Source of the DNA: Nocardia coubleae NBRC 108252 | GTDB taxonomy: Bacteria; Actinomycetota; Actinomycetes; Mycobacteriales; Mycobacteriaceae | Direction of reading: 5' to 3' | Length of the DNA: 64,000 nucleotides | Assembly: GCF_001612805.1 (NCBI RefSeq) | Contig: NZ_BDBD01000016.1 | Coordinates: forward strand, 186,001-250,000 | Shown here: piece after piece, positions 1-9,804 of the stretch | Layout of the letters: each line of letters begins with the position of its first letter | How positions within the stretch are numbered: the first letter of the stretch is position 1 | Notes under the pieces: generated by a model | Told to the model about the DNA's origin: nothing | Database searches by the model: none | Seen by the model: only the letters and a program-made list of their open reading frames with translations | Program-made: the position numbers and the translations under genes

Positions 1-2
1 GT

Positions 3-950
3 GCGACCCTGCGGCTGGAACTCGACCCCGATCAGCTGAAGCTCGTGCCCGACAATGCCGGGGTCGACATCCGCTCGACCACGGTGTTCGGCGCCAAATA
101 CGTCAATTTCATTGTGCCCGAACAGCCTTCTTCGAAGTCGCTGGCGCCGGGCAGCACCGTCTCGGCGAGCTCGGTGACCGTCGAGTTCAACACCCTGTTC
201 CAGCACCTGTCCGATGTGCTCGCCCAGGTGGAGCCCGAAAAGCTGAACGCGACCCTGACCGCGCTCGGTACCGCCCTCGAAGGGCGCGGCGACAAGTTCG
301 GCGATCTGCTCGTCCGATCGGATCGCTATCTGCGCGAACTGAATCCGTACCTGCCCACGCTGCAGACGGACCTGGACAAGACCGCGCAGGTGACCGGGAT
401 CTACGCCGATGTCGCCGATCCGCTGTTGCGCACGGTCGACAATTCGACGGGCACCGCGCAGACCATCACCGAAATGCAGGGTCAGCTCGACAACGTGCTG
501 GTGAATGTGATCGGCCTGTCCGACACGGCCGGAACTGTCCTGCGGGAGAACGAGAACGACCTGGTGACCGCACTCGACCTGCTGCGACCGTCTACCGCAG
601 TACTGTACGACTACCGCGAATCGGTGGGTTGTGTCGTCAACGGTCTCGGCACACTGATGCCGATCGCCGAGGATATGTTCGGTGGCTTGCTGCCTGGCGT
701 CGGCATGAACGCGAGCTTCATGCTCGGCGCCAAGCCCTACAGCTACCCGGACGACCTACCGAAGGTGAATGCCACGGGAGGCCCGCGTTGTGAAGGCGTA
801 CTGGACCGCGTACCCGACAGCCATTCGGACTACCTGGTGACCGACACCAGCGAGGGCGCTCCGTACGCACCGACCACGCGCCACGAATTCCACGGCATGC
901 CTCGGGTATTCCAGCTGCTGCTGGACGGAATGCCGGGAGTGACACGGTGA
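3..950 (+). CDS. mceA: Mce family protein MceA (5' partial)
   Basis: Reading is open from the left edge, so the true start lies outside the window; 315 residues are visible. It is the first of six consecutive Mce (MlaD-type) proteins and therefore occupies the MceA position; the YrbE-type permease genes that normally precede it should lie to the left. The visible part starts within the Mce domain and continues into a long helical region rich in Leu, Asp and Thr, ending in a Cys-containing C-terminal segment. Mce proteins form a periplasm-spanning channel that feeds lipids to the YrbE/MceG ATPase. The stop overlaps mceB by four bases, indicating translational coupling. The downstream order (two Mce-associated genes, then otsA) suggests an mce4-type, sterol-importing operon; that is inference. 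Confidence 0.92.
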   Translation, partial: ATLRLELDPDQLKLVPDNAGVDIRSTTVFGAKYVNFIVPEQPSSKSLAPGSTVSASSVTVEFNTLFQHLSDVLAQVEPEKLNATLTALGTALEGRGDKFGDLLVRSDRYLRELNPYLPTLQTDLDKTAQVTGIYADVADPLLRTVDNSTGTAQTITEMQGQLDNVLVNVIGLSDTAGTVLRENENDLVTALDLLRPSTAVLYDYRESVGCVVNGLGTLMPIAEDMFGGLLPGVGMNASFMLGAKPYSYPDDLPKVNATGGPRCEGVLDRVPDSHSDYLVTDTSEGAPYAPTTRHEFHGMPRVFQLLLDGMPGVTR

Positions 951-1975
951 AGAACACAGGGACGACGATAAAACTGGCGATCTTCACCGTGGTGATGACG
1001 CTGGTATTCGCCGGTCTGGCAATCGTTTTGAGTCAGGCGCGGTTCTCCAGCGAGAACGGCTATCGCGCGGTGTTCACCAGCTCTTCGGGCATGGTGCCTG
1101 GTGCCAAGGTACGCATCGCCGGTGTGCCGGTGGGTTCGGTGACCTCGGTGAAGGTCGGCGACGACAACCTCGCGCACGTCGAGTTCGATGTCGACACCAA
1201 GTACGCGGTCCTGGCCAGCACCCGGGCGGCGATCAAGTACGAGAACCTGGTCGGCGACCGGTATCTGGAGCTGCTGGAGGGGCCGGGTTCGGCTCGCCGG
1301 CTTTCCGACGGCGACACCATCGGCCTCGAGCAGACCCAGCCCGCCCTCGACCTCGACCTGCTGCTCGGCGGATTCAAGCCGCTGCTGCGCGGGCTCGACC
1401 CGGCGCAGGTCAACGACCTCACCGAGGCGCTGCTGCAGATCTTCCAGGGGCAGGGCGGAACGCTCGTGTCGCTGCTCAACAGCGGTGGCGGCTTCGCCAA
1501 GACCCTGGCCGATCGCGACGCGCTGATCGGCAGCGTGATCGACAACCTGAACACCGTGCTCGCCACGGTCAGCGATCGCGGCGACCAATTCGCCACCACC
1601 ATCGACGAACTGCAGCGCCTGGTCAGCGACCTGTCCGCGGAGCGCGATCCGATCGGCAACGCCTTGCCGAGGATCGCGGGCGCGACCAAAGAGGTCAACG
1701 ACTTGCTGGTGCAAGCCCGTCCCGACCTGCGCTCCACCATCGAACAGACCGGTCGGCTCGCCACCAACCTGGACGAGGGGTCCGATCACATCCAATGGGT
1801 GCTCGACAGACTGCCGGATACCTACAAGAAGCTCATCCGGATCGGCTCCTACGGCTCCTTCCTCCAGCTCTACATCTGCGGTACCAACTTTTTGATCAGT
1901 GGCCCCGATGGCAAGCCGATGGAAGTCCACATGCCGGCGCTGCAGGTCACCGGAAGGTGTAAGCCCAATGAATGA
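947..1975 (+). CDS. mceB: Mce family protein MceB
   Basis: The protein has 342 residues and starts with GTG, overlapping the preceding stop. A single N-terminal membrane segment (about residues 9-28) is followed by an MlaD/Mce domain (about 36-115, with VRIAGVPVGSV typical of the fold) and a helical region. The C-terminal segment contains Cys residues in YICGTNF and GRCKPNE, as is usual for MceB. It should be one of six subunits of the exported lipid-transfer hexamer. It overlaps mceC by eight bases. Confidence 0.93.
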   Translation: MKNTGTTIKLAIFTVVMTLVFAGLAIVLSQARFSSENGYRAVFTSSSGMVPGAKVRIAGVPVGSVTSVKVGDDNLAHVEFDVDTKYAVLASTRAAIKYENLVGDRYLELLEGPGSARRLSDGDTIGLEQTQPALDLDLLLGGFKPLLRGLDPAQVNDLTEALLQIFQGQGGTLVSLLNSGGGFAKTLADRDALIGSVIDNLNTVLATVSDRGDQFATTIDELQRLVSDLSAERDPIGNALPRIAGATKEVNDLLVQARPDLRSTIEQTGRLATNLDEGSDHIQWVLDRLPDTYKKLIRIGSYGSFLQLYICGTNFLISGPDGKPMEVHMPALQVTGRCKPNE

Positions 1976-3035
1976 CGACAAGTCGCCCGCGGCGACTATC
2001 GGCATCGTCGGCGTGGTGCTGGCGCTGACGATCTCGCTCGCGACGCTGCAATTCACCGACCTGCCGTTCATCCGCTCGGGTGCGACCTTCACCGCGAACT
2101 TCCTCGACGCGGGCGGTCTCGTCCCCGGCGACCCGGTGCATGTGGCCGGTGTGCGCTCCGGCGAGGTACGGCAGGTGAGCCTCGACGGCGACAAGGTTCT
2201 GGTGAAGTTCGACCTCGACGAGTCGATCGTGCTGGGGGAGAAGACGACCGCCGCGATCAAGACCAACACCGTGCTCGGCCGCAAATCGCTGGACGTGGTG
2301 CCGGACGGCCCAGGCGCCATCGGCGCGCGGGACACCATTCCGGTCGAGCGGACCACCTCGCCCTACTCGCTCAACGAAGCATTGAGCGATCTCGGCGGGA
2401 CGGTGCGCGACCTCGACCTGGAGCAGGTGGACCAGACCCTCGACACGCTGTCGGCGGCGTTCGCCGATACGCCGGGACCGCTGCGCAACGCGCTCGACGG
2501 TGTCACCGCGCTCTCCCGCAGCATCAACACCCGCGACCAGGCGCTGACCGACCTGCTGGCCAGGGCACAGAACGTCACCAAGATCCTGGCCGACCGCAGC
2601 ACCCAGCTCAACACGCTGCTCATCGACGGCAACGCGCTGCTCGGCGAGCTCGACCGGCGCCGGGCCGCGATCAACCAGCTCGTCGTGTACATCGACGATG
2701 TGGCCAAACAGCTTTCGGGCCTGGTCGCCGACAACGAGCCGCAGATGCGGCCGACGCTGGACCGCCTGAATTCGGTCCTCGCCCTGCTCCAGCGCAACAA
2801 GCAGAATCTCAACGACGCCCTCGACGGTCTCGGCCCCTACGCCGCCGCGCTCGGCGAGCAGGTCGGCAACGGGCCCTGGTTCAACGCCTACGTGGTGAAC
2901 GCGTCAAGTGTCGAGCTCCGTCCACTCGTCGACGCGCTGGTCTGGCCCGAACAACTGCCCCAGGACGTGATCGACATCTTCACCCACCCCAGGACGCCGT
3001 ATATCGCTCCTGCCGAGGAGGATCCGCCGCGATGA
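1968..3035 (+). CDS. mceC: Mce family protein MceC
   Basis: The protein has 355 residues. I chose the ATG giving MNDDKSPAATIG because it overlaps the mceB stop by eight bases and directly precedes the membrane segment (about residues 10-30); a longer reading would start deep inside mceB. The Mce domain covers about residues 37-115 and contains VHVAGVRSGEV. A long coiled, Leu/Asp-rich helical region follows. It is the third subunit of the lipid importer, coupled to mceD by an ATGA overlap. Confidence 0.92.
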   Translation: MNDDKSPAATIGIVGVVLALTISLATLQFTDLPFIRSGATFTANFLDAGGLVPGDPVHVAGVRSGEVRQVSLDGDKVLVKFDLDESIVLGEKTTAAIKTNTVLGRKSLDVVPDGPGAIGARDTIPVERTTSPYSLNEALSDLGGTVRDLDLEQVDQTLDTLSAAFADTPGPLRNALDGVTALSRSINTRDQALTDLLARAQNVTKILADRSTQLNTLLIDGNALLGELDRRRAAINQLVVYIDDVAKQLSGLVADNEPQMRPTLDRLNSVLALLQRNKQNLNDALDGLGPYAAALGEQVGNGPWFNAYVVNASSVELRPLVDALVWPEQLPQDVIDIFTHPRTPYIAPAEEDPPR

Positions 3036-4294
3036 GTGTCACCCAGCAGGTGCGCGGGTTGCCGCGCTGGACGATCGCGGTGGCGGTGGTGGTGATCGCG
3101 GCGCTTGTCGCGGTCGGTGTCTACCTCGTGACCGGAGTCGGAAAGAACACGGTGACCGCCTCGTTCACCTCGACCACCGGTCTGTACGCGGGCGACGAGG
3201 TGCGGGTACTCGGCGTCACCGTCGGCAGCATCGACTCCATCGAACCGGGCCGCGGCCAGGTTCAGGTGAAGATGAGCATCGACAGCGATATCGACCTGCC
3301 CGCCGACGCGCGCGCCGTCATCATCGCGCCGTCCTTGGTCTCGGCCCGGTTCGTGCAGCTCGCGCCTGCCTACAGCGGCGGCCCGAAACTGGCCGACGGA
3401 GCGCAGATTCCGCTCGAGCGCACCGCGGTGCCGGTGGAGTGGGACGAGATCAAGGCCGAGCTGACCAAACTGTCGGCCGCGCTCGGTCCGGTCGGTGACG
3501 ACAAGCAGGGCTCCTTCGGCCGCTTCGTCGACACCGCGGCCCAGAACCTCGACGGCAACGGCCAGAAGTTCCGCGACACCCTGCGTGAACTGTCCGCGAC
3601 CCTGACCACCCTGTCCGACGGGCGGACCGACCTGTTCGCCACCATCCGCAACCTGCAGAAGTTCGTCGAGGTGCTCTCGGCGAGCAACGAGCAGATCGTG
3701 CAGTTCAGCGGCAGGCTCGCGTCGGTGTCGTCGGTGCTGGCCGGTGCGTCGGAAGAACTCGGCGCCGGTCTGGACAGTCTCGATGTGGCACTGGCTGATG
3801 TGAAGCGGTTCCTCGAGGGCACCGGTGGTGAGCTGACCGAGGGCGTCGAGCGGCTCGCCGACGTCACCCAGACCCTGGTGGACAATCGGCCCGAGATCGA
3901 ACGGGTGCTGCACTCCGGCCCCACGGCGATGGTGAACTTCTACCAGCTCTACAAACCGGCTCAGGGCTCGCTCACCGGCGCTGTCGCACTGAACAACACG
4001 GCCAATCCGCTCAGCTTCCTGTGCGGGTCGATCCGGGCCATCGAACACAACAACTCCGACAAATCCGCGGACCTGTGCGCGGAATTCCTTGCGCCCGTGA
4101 TCAGTTCGCTCGCCATGAACTATGTGCCGATCATGACCAACCCGGCCAGCGGCGTCACCGCCTTCCCTGAGCAGTTGGTGTACAGCGACCCGAGCCTTGA
4201 AGGTGCGGTCCAGCAGGACCAGCCGCCCGGCGCGGCGCCGATCACCGTGCCCGAAGGCCTTGCGGGGCTTGCTATTCCAGGAGGACCGCGATGA
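3032..4294 (+). CDS. mceD: Mce family protein MceD
   Basis: The protein has 420 residues. It has an N-terminal membrane anchor (about residues 12-32), an Mce domain (about 38-115, with VRVLGVTVGSI), a long helical segment and a Pro-rich C-terminus (QQDQPPGAAPITVPEG), as in other MceD members. It begins at the ATGA overlap with mceC and ends at an ATGA overlap with mceE. The role is as a subunit of the Mce lipid importer in the cell envelope. Confidence 0.93.
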   Translation: MSVTQQVRGLPRWTIAVAVVVIAALVAVGVYLVTGVGKNTVTASFTSTTGLYAGDEVRVLGVTVGSIDSIEPGRGQVQVKMSIDSDIDLPADARAVIIAPSLVSARFVQLAPAYSGGPKLADGAQIPLERTAVPVEWDEIKAELTKLSAALGPVGDDKQGSFGRFVDTAAQNLDGNGQKFRDTLRELSATLTTLSDGRTDLFATIRNLQKFVEVLSASNEQIVQFSGRLASVSSVLAGASEELGAGLDSLDVALADVKRFLEGTGGELTEGVERLADVTQTLVDNRPEIERVLHSGPTAMVNFYQLYKPAQGSLTGAVALNNTANPLSFLCGSIRAIEHNNSDKSADLCAEFLAPVISSLAMNYVPIMTNPASGVTAFPEQLVYSDPSLEGAVQQDQPPGAAPITVPEGLAGLAIPGGPR

Positions 4295-5508
4295 GGCGGC
4301 GCATACTCGCCGGGCTGGCCGTCGGCGTCGCCGTGGCGCTCGGCACCACCGGCTGTCAGTTCGACGGGCTCAACTCGTTGCCCATGCCGGGCTCCGAGGG
4401 GCGGATGGACGGCTCCTACACGGTGCGCATCCAGATGCCCAATGTCACGACGCTGACCCGGAATTCGCCGGTGCGGGTGAACGACATCGAGGTCGGCAAC
4501 GTCACCGGGATCGAGGTCGAAGGCTGGCACGCGCTGGTGACGGTCTCGCTCAATCCCGATGTGCGCCTGCCTGCCAACGCGGTCGCCAAGATCGGGCAGA
4601 CCAGTCTGCTCGGCAGCAACCACGTCGAATTGGCCGCGCCCACAAGCGAACCGCCGGCCGGACAGTTGCGGGGCGGCGATGTCATCCCGCTCGAACGGGC
4701 CGGTGCCTACCCGACCACCGAACAGGTGCTGTCGTCGCTGTCGGTGGTGCTCAACGGCGGCGGTATCGCCCAGCTCGAGACGATCACCACCGAGCTGAAC
4801 GCGATGGTGAACGGTCGTGAGGACGAGATCGCCGACCTGCTCCCGCAGCTCAACGAGCTGACGACCGGGTTGCAGCGCCAGACCGGCAGCATCATCGCCG
4901 CGATGGAGGGTCTGGATCAGCTGGCGGTGAAACTGGCCGGTCAGCGTGAGGTGATCGCCGAGGCGATCGAGCAGATCCATCCCGCGCTCACCGCCCTGGC
5001 CGACCGATCGGCCGACATCACCAGGGCGATCACGGCGCTCGGTGAGCTCGGTGACGTCAGCGAACGACTGATCAAGACCAGCGGCGACGACCTGGTGGCC
5101 AACCTGCGCAGTCTCGGCCCCGTGCTGCAGACGCTGGCCGACACCGGAACCAACCTGATTCAGGCGCTCGGCATCCTGCCGACCTTCCCGTTCCCGATCA
5201 GGAATATCGACAACGCGATCATGGGCGACTACCTGAATCTGTTCATCACCTTCGACCTGACCGCCAGCCGTCTCGACAGCAACTGGCTCACCGGTACGCC
5301 GCTCGGCGGTCGCTTCGGCGGTGTCGAGGGTGTGGTCGGCTCGTTCGCGCCGTCGACCGCCACGGATGCCGGTGACCCGGCCACCGCGCCGATGGCGCCC
5401 GCACCGGCCCCCGCGCCCGCCATCCCCGGGCTACCGGCCATTCCCGGCCTGCCCGCCATCCCCGGTATCACCGCGCCGCTGCCCGGCCAGGAAGGGGCGG
5501 GTCGATGA
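4291..5508 (+). CDS. mceE: Mce family lipoprotein MceE (LprN-like)
   Basis: The protein has 405 residues. Its short signal peptide ends in a lipobox-like LGTTGC, placing the lipidated Cys at residue 22; a lipoprotein in the fifth position is the family rule (LprN in the mce4 system). The Mce domain covers about residues 40-125, followed by helices. The last 60 residues are Pro/Ala-rich and end in three tandem copies of an IPGLPA-type hexapeptide, a likely disordered, surface-exposed tail. Four-base overlaps link it to mceD and mceF. Confidence 0.92.
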   Translation: MRRRILAGLAVGVAVALGTTGCQFDGLNSLPMPGSEGRMDGSYTVRIQMPNVTTLTRNSPVRVNDIEVGNVTGIEVEGWHALVTVSLNPDVRLPANAVAKIGQTSLLGSNHVELAAPTSEPPAGQLRGGDVIPLERAGAYPTTEQVLSSLSVVLNGGGIAQLETITTELNAMVNGREDEIADLLPQLNELTTGLQRQTGSIIAAMEGLDQLAVKLAGQREVIAEAIEQIHPALTALADRSADITRAITALGELGDVSERLIKTSGDDLVANLRSLGPVLQTLADTGTNLIQALGILPTFPFPIRNIDNAIMGDYLNLFITFDLTASRLDSNWLTGTPLGGRFGGVEGVVGSFAPSTATDAGDPATAPMAPAPAPAPAIPGLPAIPGLPAIPGITAPLPGQEGAGR

Positions 5509-6908
5509 AACTCACCCGGTTCGTGCGAGCCCAGCTCGCGATCTTCGCGGTGCTCACCGTGATCGGTCTGGTCGTGATGAGCGGCAGCTACCTGCATGTG
5601 CCCGCGATGTTCGGCATCGGCCGGTACGCGGTGACCGTGCAGCTCGCCGCCACCGGCGGGCTCTACCCGACGGCCAATGTGTCCTACCGGGGCCAGAACA
5701 TCGGCAAGGTGGAGGCGGTGCGGCTCACGCCCGCGGGCGTCGAGGCGGACCTCTCGATCGACAGCGACTACAAGGTCCCCGCCGATTCGAGCGCCTGGGT
5801 GCGCAGTGTCTCGGCGATCGGCGAGCAGTACGTCGACCTCGTGCCGAGCGAACAGCCCGCCGACGGACACCTGCGCGACGGCTCGGTGATCCCGGTGCAG
5901 CGCACCCACCTGCCGCAGGACGTCGGCGCGATGCTCGATCAAGCCGACAAGTTGCTCGCCACCGTCGCCGACACCCGCCTGCGCCAGGTGATCGACGAGG
6001 CGTTCCTGGCGTTCAACGGTGCCGGACCCGACCTGCAACGGTTCATCGACTCCGCGGCGCTGCTGATCCAGCAGGCCGAGACCGACATCGAACCGACCAA
6101 GAAGCTGCTCGACCAGATCGGCCCGCTGCTCGACACCCAGATCGAGTCCGAGGCCGATATCCGCTCCTGGACAAACGATCTGGCCACGATCACCGACCAG
6201 CTCCGCGAAAGCGACCCGACGCTGCGAAACCTGTTGAACAACGGCCCTTCCGCGATGGAGGTGGTGAACAAGCAGTTCCAGGATCTGCGTCCCACCCTGC
6301 CGCTGCTGGCACGAAACCTGGTGAGCCTCGGGCAGGTCGGCGTGACGTACAACGCCAGCGTGGAACAACTTCTGGTCGTCTTCCCACCCTTGATCGCGGC
6401 GCTGCGCACCGCCATCCGCGGCCCGGCCAAGTACGGCGTGATGGTCGACTTCATGACCGTGCTCAACGACCCGCCCGCCTGCACCACCGGCTTCCTGCCC
6501 GCGGAGCAGTGGCGCCAGCCCAGCGAGCTGACGCCGATGGACACTCCGCCCGGGCTGTACTGCAAGGTCCCGCAGGACTCGAACATCGCGGTCCGCGGCA
6601 TCCGCAACACCCCGTGCATGGAGTTCCCCGGCCGCCGCGCACCCACCCCCGAACTGTGCCGGACCGGGTTCGTGCCCGAGGGCAACAACCCGCCGTTCGG
6701 CGAGGTCGAGCCGGTCGCTCCGGCGTCCGCACCGGCAGGCGCATCGACGGGCGCTGTGACGCCCGCCGCAGCGCGCCCCTATGATCCGTCGACGGGTACG
6801 TACCTGGGAACAGACGGACGCACCTACCGCCAAGGTGACATCGCCACCGATGGTTCGGGCACCGTTCCGGCCAGCTGGCAGGCGATGTTGGAGGAGCAGC
6901 AACGATGA
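5505..6908 (+). CDS. mceF: Mce family protein MceF
   Basis: The protein has 467 residues and is the last subunit of the Mce set. An N-terminal membrane segment (about residues 9-29) precedes the Mce domain (about 38-115, with VSYRGQNIGKV) and a long helical region. A C-terminal part carries several Cys residues (PACTTGF, GLYCKV, NTPCMEF, ELCRTGF) that could form disulfides outside the membrane. The tail (STGTYLGTDGRTYRQG) is typical of MceF. The stop overlaps the first Mce-associated gene by four bases. Confidence 0.93.
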   Translation: MKLTRFVRAQLAIFAVLTVIGLVVMSGSYLHVPAMFGIGRYAVTVQLAATGGLYPTANVSYRGQNIGKVEAVRLTPAGVEADLSIDSDYKVPADSSAWVRSVSAIGEQYVDLVPSEQPADGHLRDGSVIPVQRTHLPQDVGAMLDQADKLLATVADTRLRQVIDEAFLAFNGAGPDLQRFIDSAALLIQQAETDIEPTKKLLDQIGPLLDTQIESEADIRSWTNDLATITDQLRESDPTLRNLLNNGPSAMEVVNKQFQDLRPTLPLLARNLVSLGQVGVTYNASVEQLLVVFPPLIAALRTAIRGPAKYGVMVDFMTVLNDPPACTTGFLPAEQWRQPSELTPMDTPPGLYCKVPQDSNIAVRGIRNTPCMEFPGRRAPTPELCRTGFVPEGNNPPFGEVEPVAPASAPAGASTGAVTPAAARPYDPSTGTYLGTDGRTYRQGDIATDGSGTVPASWQAMLEEQQR

Positions 6909-7726
6909 ACGACAACGACAACCGCCGCCCGCGTCGCCGGGCAGCACGCTCGGCCGGGCCACCGGCCGAGGAGAAGGCGGCCGTGACGGTGGCCGTGAGT
7001 AAGAGCGAATCCGTATCACCAGCCGCTGAGGCCGCCCAGTCGGCGGACACGGTGAAGTTCGCGAAGGGCGCCGCCGCACCCACGGTGAAGTTCGGCAAGG
7101 ATGCCGTCGAGCCCGCCGCCCCGACCGAGAAGATCGACAAGGACGCCGTCGATTCGTCCGCTCCGACCGTGAAGTTCACCGGCGGCATCGCGCAGTCCGA
7201 GGACTCGGCGGTGCCGAACGTCCCCGACGCGGAGAAGAAGTCGCGCGTGCGTCGGGTCCTCGCCGTCGCGGCGGCGGCCGTCCTCGTGCTCGCGCTCATG
7301 GTCGGCGCGGGGGTTTCCGCTGTCGCCGCGTTCATGACCGACGCCGAAGAGGACCTGCGCGCGGAGTACACCGAGACCGCACGTCAGGCCGTGCTGAACC
7401 TGACGACCATCCGCGCCGAATCCGCCAAGGAAGACATCGACCGCATCCTTGCCGTGGCTTCGGGCGACTTCAAGTCCGAGTTCGACGGTCGAGTCGACCC
7501 GTTCATGGATGTCGTCAAGCAGGCCAACGTGGTGTCCAACGGCAGTGTTGTCGAGTCGGCCATCGTCTCGGCCGACCTCGAATCCGCGCAGGTGCTCGTC
7601 GCCGCGAAGCAGACGGTGACCAACAACGGTTCGCCCGAACCCCAATCGCGTCAGTACCGATTCCGCATCACCGTGACCAACGGTGAGACGGGCATGACCG
7701 TGTCGAAAGTGGAGTTCGTCGGATGA
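6905..7726 (+). CDS. Mce-associated membrane protein with repeated N-terminal tail
   Basis: The protein has 273 residues. A charged cytoplasmic N-terminal region of about 110 residues is followed by one membrane helix (about 116-138) and an extracytoplasmic domain of about 130 residues typical of Mce-associated (Mam) proteins, which are thought to stabilise the Mce complex. The N-terminal region contains four consecutive units of about 14-16 residues around a PTVKF-K core (about residues 47-95). It lies in the operon, overlapping mceF and the next gene by four bases each. Confidence 0.85.
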   Translation: MNDNDNRRPRRRAARSAGPPAEEKAAVTVAVSKSESVSPAAEAAQSADTVKFAKGAAAPTVKFGKDAVEPAAPTEKIDKDAVDSSAPTVKFTGGIAQSEDSAVPNVPDAEKKSRVRRVLAVAAAAVLVLALMVGAGVSAVAAFMTDAEEDLRAEYTETARQAVLNLTTIRAESAKEDIDRILAVASGDFKSEFDGRVDPFMDVVKQANVVSNGSVVESAIVSADLESAQVLVAAKQTVTNNGSPEPQSRQYRFRITVTNGETGMTVSKVEFVG

Positions 7727-8211
7727 GCCGCAGAAGCGCACAGATCATTTTCGGCGTCCTCGCCGTCTTCGGCCTGATCGCCGCCGCCGTGCTCGGCGTC
7801 AGCGGCTATCAGCTGTGGGAGCACGACCGCACCGAGCAGGCCCGCGGCGAGGCGATGAGCACGGCGAGCCGCACGGTGAGCGCCATGTTCAGCTATGAAC
7901 ACGTCACCGTCGACACCGAGCTGCCCAAGGCGGCCGACGGCCTGAGCGAGTCCTTCCGCAACGACTACCTGCGGCTCATCGAGGAAGCCATCGCGCCCGG
8001 CGCCAAGGAGAAGCAGCTCACGGTCAAGGCGACAACGCAGGCCGAAGGCGTGATCTCCGCCGAACCCGAGCACGCGGTGGTGCTGCTGTACCTGAATCAG
8101 GTGACCACGAGCAAGGACGCGCCGCAGGGCACCGCCTCGGGCAGTCGCGTCCGGGTCTCGCTGGACAAGACCGGCGATCGCTGGCTGGTTTCCCAGGTCA
8201 CGCCGGTCTGA
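7723..8211 (+). CDS. Mce-associated membrane protein (second)
   Basis: The protein has 162 residues, with a single N-terminal membrane helix (about residues 8-27) and an extracytoplasmic domain resembling that of the preceding Mce-associated protein (EQARGEAMSTASRTV, then an NTF2-like beta-rich part). It closes the mce operon and ends three bases from the convergent otsA stop. Two such genes followed by otsA is the arrangement I recall downstream of mce4F in M. tuberculosis, which supports an mce4-type assignment for the operon. Confidence 0.85.
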   Translation: MSRRSAQIIFGVLAVFGLIAAAVLGVSGYQLWEHDRTEQARGEAMSTASRTVSAMFSYEHVTVDTELPKAADGLSESFRNDYLRLIEEAIAPGAKEKQLTVKATTQAEGVISAEPEHAVVLLYLNQVTTSKDAPQGTASGSRVRVSLDKTGDRWLVSQVTPV

Positions 8212-8214
8212 GTC

Positions 8215-9750
8215 CTAACGGCTGGTGTCGGGGTAGTTGTCGTCGTCCTCGCTGAGTAGCGCGGAGCCGGCCACATTGCCCTGGGAGAGAGCGTCGAGGA
8301 AGGCGCGGGCCCAGCGGTCCACGTCGTGGGTGAGGACCTGGCGGCGCATGGAGCGCATGCGACGGCGTTTGGTGTCGCGGTCGTCGTCGAGGGCGCCGAC
8401 GATCGCGTCCTTCACGCTGTCCAGGTCGTGCGGGTTGCACAGGTAGGACTGCCGCAATTCGGCTGCCGCACCGGTGAATTCGCTGAGTACCAGGGCGCCG
8501 TTGAGGTCGCTGTGGCAGGCCACGTACTCCTTGGCGACCAGGTTCATGCCGTCACGCAGCGGTGTGACGAGCATGGCGTCGGCGGCCACGAAGAAGGCGA
8601 TCAGCTCGTCGCGGGGGATCGGCCGGTGCAGGTAGTGCACCACCGGGTAGCCGACGCGGGCGAATTCGCCGTTGATCCGGCCCACCTGACGTTCGATGTC
8701 CCCGCGCATCTTGATGTAGCTCTGTACGCGCTCACGCGACGGCGTGGCCAGCTGGACCATCACTGTCTCGGCCGGGTCGACGCGACCCTCCTCCAGGAGC
8801 TCCTGGAGGGCATTGAGGCGGATGTCGATGCCCTTGGTGTAGTCGAGGCGGTCGACACCGAGCATGATGTTCTTGGGGTTGCCCAGTTCGGCGCGGATCT
8901 TGGCCGCGCGTTCACGCACCGACCGGCGGCGTGAGTGCTCGTCGAGTTCGGCGGAATCGATCGAGATCGGGAACGCGCCGACGCGCACCGTGCGAAAACC
9001 GACCTGGACCACACCCAGCTTCGACCGCACACCGATGGTGCCGCGCGAGGTGGGCTGACCGGCCAGCCTGCGGGCCAGGTACAGGAAGTTCTGCGCGCCA
9101 CCGGGCAGATGGAAACCGATCAGGTCGGCGCCGAGCAGGCCCTCGACGATCTCGGTGCGCCACGGCATCTGCATGAACAGCTCGACCGGTGGGAACGGGA
9201 TGTGCAGGAAGAACCCGATGGTCAGATCCGGGCGCAACATGCGAAGCATCTTCGGCACCAGCTGCAGCTGGTAGTCCTGCACCCAGACCGTCGCGCCCTC
9301 GGCGGCCACCTTCGCGGTCTCCTCGGCGAAGCGCCGGTTGACCTCCACATAGGCCGCCCACCAGGCCCGGTCGTACACGGGCCGCACGATCACGTCGTGG
9401 TACAGCGGCCACAGCGTGCCGTTGGAGAACCCCTCGTAGTAGTCCTCCACCTCCTGCGACGACAGCGGCACCGGATACAGCTCCAGCCCGTCCTCGATGA
9501 TCGGCTCGACGTCGACATCGGGCACCCCGGCCCAGCCGACCCAGGCGCCTTTGTTGCTGCGCAGTACCGGTTCCAGCGCGGTCACCAGACCGCCGGGGCT
9601 GCGCTTCCACCGGGTGGTGCCGTCGGGCAGTTTCTCGAGGTCGACCGGGAGCCGGTTGGCGACGACGACGAATCCCGATCCCGCACCCGAGGGTGCCACG
9701 GGTTCTCCGGACGGACGGTCGTTGGACTGTTCATCGATCATCTGGTCCAC
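8215..9750 (-). CDS. otsA: Trehalose-6-phosphate synthase OtsA
   Basis: The protein has 511 residues and is a GT20 glycosyltransferase that joins a nucleotide-activated glucose to glucose-6-phosphate, giving trehalose-6-phosphate for cytoplasmic trehalose. Family motifs are intact: VVANRLPV (about 28-35), SPGGLVTAL (about 51-59), YEGFSNGTLWPLYH, WVQDYQLQLVP, GFFLHIPFPP, VDRLDYTKGI and RDGMNLVAKEYV. The GTG start has an in-frame ATG three codons inside as an alternative. Trehalose is also the carrier for mycolates, in line with the antigen-85-like gene further along. A 52-residue gene lies just upstream on the same strand. Confidence 0.96.
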   Translation of the reverse strand: MDQMIDEQSNDRPSGEPVAPSGAGSGFVVVANRLPVDLEKLPDGTTRWKRSPGGLVTALEPVLRSNKGAWVGWAGVPDVDVEPIIEDGLELYPVPLSSQEVEDYYEGFSNGTLWPLYHDVIVRPVYDRAWWAAYVEVNRRFAEETAKVAAEGATVWVQDYQLQLVPKMLRMLRPDLTIGFFLHIPFPPVELFMQMPWRTEIVEGLLGADLIGFHLPGGAQNFLYLARRLAGQPTSRGTIGVRSKLGVVQVGFRTVRVGAFPISIDSAELDEHSRRRSVRERAAKIRAELGNPKNIMLGVDRLDYTKGIDIRLNALQELLEEGRVDPAETVMVQLATPSRERVQSYIKMRGDIERQVGRINGEFARVGYPVVHYLHRPIPRDELIAFFVAADAMLVTPLRDGMNLVAKEYVACHSDLNGALVLSEFTGAAAELRQSYLCNPHDLDSVKDAIVGALDDDRDTKRRRMRSMRRQVLTHDVDRWARAFLDALSQGNVAGSALLSEDDDNYPDTSR

Positions 9751-9804
9751 TCACGCATCCTTTGCGTCGCAGGGTGCCGTTTTGAGGTTGTAGTTAGGTG
9801 GTTC

